A stretch of DNA of 9,387 bases. Origin: an uncultured Clostridia bacterium (GTDB lineage Bacteria > Bacillota > Clostridia > Christensenellales > CAG-138). The stretch lies in contig CALGGM010000001.1 in the NCBI GenBank assembly GCA_937915925.1, forward strand, positions 1-9,387. The letters are read 5' to 3'. Below the pieces are notes generated by a model. That model had not been told where the DNA came from. It saw nothing but the letters and a program-made list of their open reading frames with translations, and made no database searches. A program made the translations under genes and the position numbers. This document shows positions 5,149 to 9,387 of the stretch, one piece after another; position 1 is the stretch's first letter, and each line of letters begins with the position of its first letter.

Positions 5149-5918
5149 AGGCTCACCGCCCTTTCCGAAAGCAGAATCCCAAGCAGCATCGCCGCGGCGC
5201 AAAGCGAAATGCCGAACCCCGCAAGATCGCCCGACATGCCGCCGAACTGCTTGATCGCCGTATGCCGGATATAGAAGAACACGCACGCGCCGGAAGCGAG
5301 CATCAGCCCCGCCGCAAGCGGAGACAGCGCGGCTGCGCCGCCGAGCGCAAGCACGATCCATGCGCAGAGAATCCACACCGCGCTCTTCGACGCGGAATCG
5401 CGGAACGCGTGCTGCATGCCCGTCTGCGCGCTCGACGGAATCAAAAGGCTCAAAAGTCCTCCGGCCGCGCGTGAAAGCACATGCGTAAGCGACAGCAGTC
5501 CCACCGTTTTCCAATCGAACGGCAGCGCGGCGCAAAGCCCGAAATACGCGAGCAGATAGCACCCGATCCCGAGCGCGGCGAACGCGCCGCTGTGCGGGTC
5601 CTTTAAAATCGCGCGCTTCTTTTCGGGCGAGGCGTGGCTCGACAGCGCGTCGATCGAATCCGCAAAGCCGTCCATATGAATGCCGCCAGACAGCGCGATC
5701 GGCAGCACCGTATACACGACCGCGGAAAGGATCGGGGAAAGGTCCAGAAGCGTCGAAAGCCAATGATAAAGGCAGAGAAACCCGCCGATCACAACGCCCA
5801 CGAGCGGGAGCGCGGAAAGCACGTTTTTAAGGCTGTACGAATCCCACCCGATGCGCGGCGCGGGCAGGATGGAAAAGGTGGAAAACGCCGATACCACGGC
5901 GGTCCAGACGGCTTTCAT
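5139..5918 (-). CDS. cobS: Adenosylcobinamide-GDP ribazoletransferase (cobalamin synthase)
   Basis: 259 residues, the normal size for CobS, an integral membrane enzyme that joins adenosylcobinamide-GDP with alpha-ribazole (phosphate). Hallmarks in order: GGIHMDGFADSIDA (78-91), an Asp-rich Mg/substrate motif; KDPHSGAFA (106-114); LSRAAGG (148-154); and FGGMSGDLAGF (225-235). Several hydrophobic membrane segments are visible, e.g. ~35-50, 63-78, 117-132, 181-197 and 202-217. The start codon overlaps the cobU stop as ATGA, and the gene overlaps the next one by 10 nt, so translation is probably coupled along the operon. Confidence 0.95.
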   Translation of the reverse strand: MKAVWTAVVSAFSTFSILPAPRIGWDSYSLKNVLSALPLVGVVIGGFLCLYHWLSTLLDLSPILSAVVYTVLPIALSGGIHMDGFADSIDALSSHASPEKKRAILKDPHSGAFAALGIGCYLLAYFGLCAALPFDWKTVGLLSLTHVLSRAAGGLLSLLIPSSAQTGMQHAFRDSASKSAVWILCAWIVLALGGAAALSPLAAGLMLASGACVFFYIRHTAIKQFGGMSGDLAGFGISLCAAAMLLGILLSERAVSLWF

Positions 5919-6433
5919 CGGGGTATCTCTCCTTTCAAAAGAATCGGGATGCCGGCGACCGTTTCGATCGCGGCGTCCGAGCTCGCAAACAGTTTGCGGT
6001 TGATGCGTCCGAGCGCCGCGCGGTACGCCTCGGTCGTTTCGTCATAGACGGCGCCGTCGCTTCCGATCTCGTCGGTCACGACGACCAAGAGCGCACACTG
6101 CGTTCGGATCGCTTCGATCCCTCGCATCACCGCTTCATAAGGATCGCACGGCGGATCGCTTTGAAACATCTCGTTTGCGGCGAGGTTCCCGACGTCCTCC
6201 AAAAGCACGGCTGCGCACGCGGGAAGCCGAACGCCCGCAAGGTCCGTGTACCGCTCGACCGTCAGAAAGCCCTTGCCCTTTCGCATGGCGCGGTGCCGTT
6301 CGATGCGGCGCGCGCCCTCCTCGCCGTACGGCTGCATGCAAGCAAGATACATGCGCGGCGCGTGCGAAAGGCATAAGGATTCGGCGTATGCGCTTTTTCC
6401 GGACGCGGACCCGCCCGTGACCGTGATCAGCAC
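5915..6433 (-). CDS. cobU: Adenosylcobinamide kinase / adenosylcobinamide-phosphate guanylyltransferase
   Basis: 172 residues, close to the ~180 of characterised CobU. It phosphorylates adenosylcobinamide and then transfers GMP to it, giving AdoCbi-GDP. The P-loop is at residues 7-14 (GGSASGKS). The guanylylated histidine is H47 within RIERHRAMR. LLEDVGNL (78-85) and VTDEIGSD (119-126) are the family's second and third motifs, and it ends GIPILLKGE. The start was set to GTG at 6431-6433 because GGGAGG lies about nine bases before it and the P-loop strand begins directly after. The frame open upstream to 6637 is inside cobT. It overlaps cobT by 7 nt and cobS by 4 nt. Confidence 0.93.
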   Translation of the reverse strand: MLITVTGGSASGKSAYAESLCLSHAPRMYLACMQPYGEEGARRIERHRAMRKGKGFLTVERYTDLAGVRLPACAAVLLEDVGNLAANEMFQSDPPCDPYEAVMRGIEAIRTQCALLVVVTDEIGSDGAVYDETTEAYRAALGRINRKLFASSDAAIETVAGIPILLKGEIPR

Positions 6434-7500
6434 GACGGTTCGCCTCCCTGCGGCACGTATTGCTCGATGCCCGTTTCCGAGAACGAAACCGAGCCGTCGT
6501 AAACGGACAGCGCCATATCGAGAAGCGGCAGCATGCACACCGCACCGGTGCCCTCGCCGAGCTTCATATCCGCGTACAGGATCGCGTCCAGTCCGAGCTC
6601 GTTTAAGATCGCCTGCGCGACCGGCTCCTTCGAGCAATGGCTTGCGAGCATGGCGGTGCGGCAGTTTGGCACGAGCCGATACGCGATCAGCGCCGCAACG
6701 GAGCTCGGTAGCCCATCAATCAAGATCGGCAGCCGCTGCATCGCCGCGCCGATATACAGCCCTGCAAGCCCCGCAAGGTCGAAGCCGCCGAGCTTAGAAA
6801 GCACATCGAACGCGTCGGCGGGATCGGGACGGTTCACCTCGATCGCGCGGCGGATTGCGTCGCGCTTTCGGAAAAGTCCCGCGTCGGACAGCCCCGCGCC
6901 GCGCCCGGTGACGGTTTCCACCGGAAGACCCAACAGCACGGAGGCGATCGCGGACGACGTCGTAGTGTTGCCGATGCCCATCTCGCCGGTCACGAGGATC
7001 CGATCGCCCGCTTCCTTGCGCAGCTTCGCAAGCCGGACGCCCGCCTCAAGCGCGGCAAGCGCCTGCGCTTCGGTCATGGCGGGACCCTTTGTCATGTTCT
7101 GCGTGCCGGATGCGGCGTGCAGATCGAGTACGCCCGCAACGCGCGTGTTCATGCCGAGATCGACCGGGATCACATCGGCGTGCGCGGTCTTCGCCATGAG
7201 ACAGACCGAGGAGCGGTGCTCCGAAATGCGCTTTGCCATCGTCGCGGTTACGGACGCGTCGGTCTGCGTCACGCCTTCCTCGACGACGCCGTTGTCCGCG
7301 CAAAGCACGAGCACGGTGCGCTTCTCGAGCGCGATCCGCTCGCTGCCGGTCACGCCCGCGATGCGCACAAGCGCGGTCTCGAGCTTTCCGAGCCCATCGA
7401 GCGGCTTTGCCACGCCGTCCCAATGCGCCTTTGCCCGCGCCATCGCGTCCGTGTCCTGCGGCGCGATCGCCGCGTTCCATGTTCGAAACGGTTCTCTCAT
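6427..7500 (-). CDS. cobT: Nicotinate-nucleotide--dimethylbenzimidazole phosphoribosyltransferase
   Basis: 357 residues, matching the ~350 of CobT, which converts nicotinate mononucleotide and a lower-ligand base such as dimethylbenzimidazole into alpha-ribazole phosphate. Conserved segments: CADNGVVEEGVTQ (67-79), GEMGIGNTTTSSA (172-184), TGRGAGL (198-204) and DMKLGEGTGA (311-320). E316 is the catalytic base, equivalent to E317 of the Salmonella enzyme. The start at 7500 fits the family N-terminus (TWNAAIAPQD); the frame open back to 7968 crosses the promoter and is not coding. The ribosome binding site is weak: AGGAAGG lies about 15 bases upstream. It is the first gene of the cob operon and overlaps cobU by 7 nt. 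Confidence 0.95.
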   Translation of the reverse strand: MREPFRTWNAAIAPQDTDAMARAKAHWDGVAKPLDGLGKLETALVRIAGVTGSERIALEKRTVLVLCADNGVVEEGVTQTDASVTATMAKRISEHRSSVCLMAKTAHADVIPVDLGMNTRVAGVLDLHAASGTQNMTKGPAMTEAQALAALEAGVRLAKLRKEAGDRILVTGEMGIGNTTTSSAIASVLLGLPVETVTGRGAGLSDAGLFRKRDAIRRAIEVNRPDPADAFDVLSKLGGFDLAGLAGLYIGAAMQRLPILIDGLPSSVAALIAYRLVPNCRTAMLASHCSKEPVAQAILNELGLDAILYADMKLGEGTGAVCMLPLLDMALSVYDGSVSFSETGIEQYVPQGGEPSC

Positions 7501-7533
7501 GCTTCTGTTTCCGGTCCTTCCTATGATAAGCAG

Positions 7534-7562
7534 ATTATAGCATTCTTCCTGCTCTCGGTCAA
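7534..7562 (-). promoter_or_regulatory. Promoter of the cob operon
   Basis: On the minus strand: -35 TTGACC (7557-7562), 17-bp spacer, -10 TATAAT (7534-7539). The start is expected near 7527, giving a leader of only about 27 nt. That is far too short for a cobalamin riboswitch, and no such element is visible further upstream between the operon and the divergent peptide gene. Confidence 0.88.
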
Positions 7563-7577
7563 CGCGGTCTTCCTTCG

Positions 7578-7603
7578 TTATTTCGCCCTTTTTGCGGAAA
7601 TAA
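7578..7603. repeat. Imperfect dyad upstream of the cob promoter
   Basis: TTATTTCGC (7578-7586) faces GCGGAAATAA (7594-7603), complementary apart from one extra G. It lies 15 bp upstream of the cobT -35 box and next to a second, perfect dyad. It could be a regulator site for either divergent unit. No known factor is recognised. Confidence 0.4.
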
Positions 7604-7609
7604 ACGCCT

Positions 7610-7647
7610 TTTTTACGCCGCGGTTTCCGTGGCGCGCGGCGTAAAAA
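7610..7647. promoter_or_regulatory. Perfect 13-bp dyad between cobT and the Cys-rich peptide gene
   Basis: TTTTTACGCCGCG (7610-7622) is exactly repeated inverted as CGCGGCGTAAAAA (7635-7647) around a 12-bp centre. On either strand the T run precedes and the A run follows the stem, so it is not an intrinsic terminator. It looks more like an operator, or a structured RNA if transcribed. It sits about 90 bp upstream of the peptide start codon, where the peptide promoter should be; AT-rich sequence directly after it (7643-7661) may hold the -10, but no convincing -35/-10 pair is seen. Confidence 0.55.
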
Positions 7648-7668
7648 TATGGCAATATATACGCATAA

Positions 7669-7705
7669 GAACAGGCGGGACGGCGAGAACGCCGTTTCCC
7701 TGTTC
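7669..7705 (+). promoter_or_regulatory. Long leader hairpin ahead of the Cys-rich peptide gene
   Basis: GAACAGG (7669-7675) pairs with CCTGTTC (7699-7705). After one bulged C (7676), GGGACGGCG (7677-7685) pairs with CGCCGTTTC (7690-7698) using two G-U pairs, closing on an AGAA loop. The result is a 16-bp stem that ends 15 bases before the ribosome binding site. It has no T run, so it is a leader structure (stability or translation control), not a terminator. Confidence 0.6.
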
Positions 7706-7735
7706 CGTGAATTCACAGCAAAGGAGGCAATACAC

Positions 7736-7930
7736 ATGAAAAGAGGATTTTTGGGATTGCTGATCGTCAGCATCGCGCTGATCGCGGCAATGATCGCCTG
7801 CTCCGGGAACGTCCGTCCCTCGGAACGCTCCGGCTGCAGCGCATGCAGCCTCGGCTGTACTGCCTGCACCGCCTGCGTGGCGACCGGCTGCGCGCTCTCC
7901 TGCGCAAGCAGCATGCTGGACCTCGACTGA
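7736..7930 (+). CDS. Small cysteine-rich exported or lipid-anchored peptide, unknown function
   Basis: 64 residues; no family recognised. The start at 7736 is fixed by AAGGAGG (7721-7727) eight bases upstream; the frame is open back to 7649 but the ribosome site supports this ATG. Residues 1-21 are a signal-like segment: MKRG then a hydrophobic core (FLGLLIVSIALIAAMIA). AMIAC at 18-22 could be a lipobox with C22 as the modified cysteine, although Met at -3 is not ideal. A short polar link (SGNVRPSERSG) leads to a 23-residue block with seven cysteines at 34, 37, 41, 44, 47, 52 and 56, rich in Ala, Thr, Ser and Gly. The tail is LDLD. The regular CxxC spacing suggests metal or cluster binding, disulfides or peptide modification, but no partner enzyme is in the window. 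It is divergent from cobT and upstream of a lipoprotein gene. Confidence 0.75.
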   Translation: MKRGFLGLLIVSIALIAAMIACSGNVRPSERSGCSACSLGCTACTACVATGCALSCASSMLDLD

Positions 7931-7949
7931 CCGTCGGCGCGAAAACCGG

Positions 7950-7978
7950 TTGAAACGGCCGCGTTCATCCGCTATAAT
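7950..7978 (+). promoter_or_regulatory. Promoter of the lipoprotein gene
   Basis: -35 TTGAAA (7950-7955), 17-bp spacer, -10 TATAAT (7973-7978). Start is expected near 7985, leaving a leader of about 19 nt with GAGGG (7992-7996) as a modest ribosome site. It begins only 20 bp after the Cys-rich peptide stop codon, and no terminator is seen between the two genes, so read-through from the peptide gene is also possible. Confidence 0.87.
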
Positions 7979-8003
7979 ATTGGGTGAAAGCGAGGGATGA
8001 AAC

Positions 8004-8939
8004 ATGCGAAGATGGATCGCGCTGATACTTTTGCTGCTGCTTTGCGCATGCACGGCGGACGCGCCCGAGATCGAACCGGAGCTTCCGGAGGCGACGGAGC
8101 TGCCCGCCGTGCCGTTTGCCGTCTCCGACGCGACCGAGACCTTTTCGTGGATCGGCAAAACCGTCGAGGAGCTTAAGATCGGAGATGCGTATCTTTCCGA
8201 CAGCGGCGATATCCTGTTCTCTGGCGATCTCTTCGGGCACGAGGTGCGCGGGACCGCATACCTTCTGACCGATTGGGACGATCCCGCAAGGGCGAAGCGC
8301 GTAAACGAGATCTGGCTTACCGACGCGATCGCGGAGATGCCGACGGTCGAGTCCGCGCTGTCCGTGCGCTACGGCGAGCCGTACGCCACCGACGTCGAGC
8401 CGTACGTGGAATCGAACGGCGGCGAAACGTACCGCCAGTATTACTGGACGGGCGAGGGCGTGATCGAACTTTCCAACGGCGCGAAAAACGATTTTTACGT
8501 GTTCACCTATTCCGTGCCGAAGGACGTCCCGCGCGAGGTCGAACAGCGCACCGAAGGGCTGACGACCGAGACGCTCGGTCACCGCACGGGCGTGTACTTC
8601 CACTTCGCCGACGGCGAGGCGGAGGACCTTGCGATCGCCGAGACCGCCTACGAAGGGCTGACGGCGTACCTTGTGACGTTCACGCATGAGAATGTTCCGT
8701 ACCGCGTGACGGTCGTGCCGAACGGCGAACCGCTGTTTGCCGAAAAAACTGCGGGGCTCGAGGCGAGCGAAACGGTCGGCGAGCTTGCGACCTACCGCTT
8801 CCGCACGGATGACGGCGGCGCGATCCTCTATGAAACGAACGCCTTCGGTCAGCTCTGGATCGTCGAAACCGACGCCGCCTTAACCGCCGACGAGCTCGCT
8901 GCCTTCGAATCGTTCCTTCTGAACCGCTGGCTGTATTGA
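8004..8939 (+). CDS. Predicted lipoprotein of unknown function
   Basis: 311 residues. The N-terminus MRRWIALILLLLLCAC is a lipoprotein signal peptide: two Arg, a Leu-rich core, and lipobox L13-C14-A15-C16, with C16 as the probable lipidated residue. A Glu/Pro/Ala-rich linker (~19-38) follows. The mature part is acidic with alternating polar/hydrophobic stretches, likely beta-rich, e.g. VEELKIGDAYLSDSGDILF, YRQYYWTGEGVIELSNG and YLVTFTHENVPYRVTVVPNG. I recognise no known domain. A surface-anchored binding or stress protein is possible but not shown. It has its own near-consensus promoter and ends where a repeat island starts. Confidence 0.85.
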   Translation: MRRWIALILLLLLCACTADAPEIEPELPEATELPAVPFAVSDATETFSWIGKTVEELKIGDAYLSDSGDILFSGDLFGHEVRGTAYLLTDWDDPARAKRVNEIWLTDAIAEMPTVESALSVRYGEPYATDVEPYVESNGGETYRQYYWTGEGVIELSNGAKNDFYVFTYSVPKDVPREVEQRTEGLTTETLGHRTGVYFHFADGEAEDLAIAETAYEGLTAYLVTFTHENVPYRVTVVPNGEPLFAEKTAGLEASETVGELATYRFRTDDGGAILYETNAFGQLWIVETDAALTADELAAFESFLLNRWLY

Positions 8940-8964
8940 GCCGTGATGCCGCAGGCAGGGCGGG

Positions 8965-9026
8965 ACAACCCTCCCGTCTCGACGTCGCAAGCTCCGTCGA
9001 TCCACCCTCCCTTACACAGGGAAGGC
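8965..9026. repeat. Half-unit of the palindromic intergenic element
   Basis: Read on the minus strand it runs from a hairpin-forming CCTTCCCTGTGTAAGGGAGG through GAGCTTGCGACGTCGAGACGG to AGGGTTGT. It follows the same order as the left arm at 3000-3049 (CTCCCCTGTGCAAGGGGAGG ... GAGCCGG AAGGGTTGT). It lies directly after the lipoprotein stop codon and may help end its transcript. Confidence 0.6.
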
Positions 9027-9068
9027 AAGAACATTGTTACGCGGGAGACCCCCTACGAGTAATATTCG

Positions 9069-9116
9069 AGCTCCCCTTGTCAGGGGAGCTGTCACCGTTA
9101 GGTGACTGAAGGGTAG
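9069..9116. repeat. Second half-unit: double hairpin repeat
   Basis: AGCTCCCCT (9069-9077) pairs with AGGGGAGCT (9082-9090), then GTCACC (9091-9096) with GGTGAC (9101-9106), followed by TGAAGGGTAG. The order GGGGAGCTGTC...GTGACTGA-GGG matches the right arm of the element at 3059-3117 read on the minus strand, so both belong to one family. Confidence 0.65.
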
Positions 9117-9141
9117 TCATTTGAACCGCATGACGCTTGAC

Positions 9142-9160
9142 GGGCGGATACGATCCGCCC
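9142..9160. repeat. GC-rich hairpin repeat
   Basis: GGGCGGAT (9142-9149) pairs with ATCCGCCC (9153-9160) around ACG, followed by CCTACGG. It resembles the outer CCCTACGGG boundary of the neighbouring element at 9195-9261 and is probably another member of that repeat type. Confidence 0.55.
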
Positions 9161-9194
9161 CTACGGTAGGATGATATCCTGCGAAGAAAACCAA

Positions 9195-9261
9195 CCCGTA
9201 GGGGAAGGTCTCACCTTCCCGTTCCGCTTCTCGGCGGACGGGCAATGCCCGTCCCTACGGG
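9195..9261. repeat. Three-way-junction repeat (outer stem with two inner hairpins)
   Basis: The outer arms CCCGTAGGG (9195-9203) and CCCTACGGG (9253-9261) enclose two hairpins: GGGAAGGT/ACCTTCCC (9202-9209 with 9213-9220) and GGACGGGC/GCCCGTCC (9236-9243 with 9247-9254). The arrangement can fold as a cloverleaf-like structure in DNA or RNA. The first hairpin is shared with the copy at 2927-2948. No gene is present. Confidence 0.65.
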
Positions 9262-9333
9262 GAAACTTCGGGCGTCCCTTTCTGTGACGAAAAAAGATCT
9301 CAGCCGCAAAGAACCGATCGTTCCAAAACGAAT

Positions 9334-9361
9334 GGGGCTGTCTCATTAGTGAGGCAGCCTC
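9334..9361. repeat. GGCTGTCTCA hairpin, possible insertion-sequence end or terminator
   Basis: GGCTGTCTCA (9336-9345) pairs with TGAGGCAGCC (9350-9359) around TTAG, with one T-G pair. It extends by G9335-T9360 and G9334-C9361, and is followed by TCTTTG. GGGGCTGTCTCA is typical of terminal repeats of several IS families, and the sequence becomes AT-rich right after it, so a mobile element may begin here. As a plus-strand terminator its T run is poor. Confidence 0.45.
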
Positions 9362-9387
9362 TTTGCATGGAATATAAGTATAGAATA

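Noticed and set aside
6533..7540. Long plus-strand frame of 335 codons
   Set aside because: It is antisense to cobT, a well-conserved enzyme; long antisense frames are common in GC-rich genes. The Ser/Ala/Arg-rich translation supports this.
7501..7735. Cobalamin riboswitch
   Set aside because: The cobT promoter leaves a leader of about 27 nt, and no B12-box-like sequence was seen on either strand of the intergenic region.
7736..7930. Ranthipeptide/SCIFF-type radical-SAM peptide precursor
   Set aside because: There is no radical SAM maturase in the window, the Cys spacing does not match SCIFF, and the N-terminus is a membrane signal instead of a leader peptide.
7501..7968. N-terminal extension of CobT
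   Set aside because: It would run through the cob promoter and the oppositely oriented Cys-rich peptide gene; the family N-terminus is at 7500.
9161..9346. Minus-strand open frame of 61 codons
   Set aside because: It spans the structured repeats, has no ribosome site and its composition follows the palindromes.

Overview
The window looks like chromosomal DNA of an uncultured, GC-rich member of the Clostridia (Bacillota). This is inferred from four things: the rpsF-ssb-rpsR order, strong AGGAGG ribosome binding sites, near-consensus sigma-A promoters with 17-bp spacers, and intergenic hairpin repeats of a type common in gut Clostridia. The genus cannot be told from the sequence alone. Most of the window (about 2.0-9.0 kb) is GC-rich. 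The first 1.5 kb is clearly AT-richer and is mobile DNA.

Layout. (1) Positions 1-1226 hold one end of a Tn7/Mu-like transposon on the minus strand: a short TnsA-like endonuclease overlapping a TnsB-like DDE transposase that runs off the window. Just outside tnsA lies a cluster of CCCAAAAAC repeats that looks like the transposase-binding end. About 400 bp of AT-rich, gene-free DNA follows. (2) Positions 1629-2894 hold the rpsF-ssb-rpsR operon (minus strand) with a clear promoter, a leader with two hairpins and a strong terminator. (3) An intergenic island at 2.93-3.12 kb carries palindromic repeats. (4) holA (DNA polymerase III delta subunit, plus strand) has a promoter so close to the ATG that its mRNA should be leaderless. 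(5) Convergent to it is a five-gene minus-strand operon, cobT-cobU-cobS-cobU-like-cobC (7500 to 4226). Every junction overlaps, and one strong promoter without a B12 riboswitch lies in front. (6) Divergent from cobT is a tiny gene for a secreted or lipid-anchored cysteine-rich peptide, behind a 13-bp perfect dyad and a long leader hairpin, then a lipoprotein gene with its own promoter. (7) A second repeat island fills 8.94-9.36 kb and shares families with the first.

How the genes work together. The cob operon encodes the whole nucleotide-loop assembly branch of cobamide synthesis. CobT makes alpha-ribazole phosphate, CobU activates adenosylcobinamide to its GDP form, CobS joins the two, and CobC removes the phosphate. 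No corrin-ring genes are in the window, so here it reads as the late or salvage part of B12 synthesis. An extra short CobU-like P-loop protein of unclear role is built into the operon. The ribosomal/SSB operon and holA are housekeeping genes. The Cys-rich peptide and the lipoprotein are of unknown function and are the least explained genes of the window.
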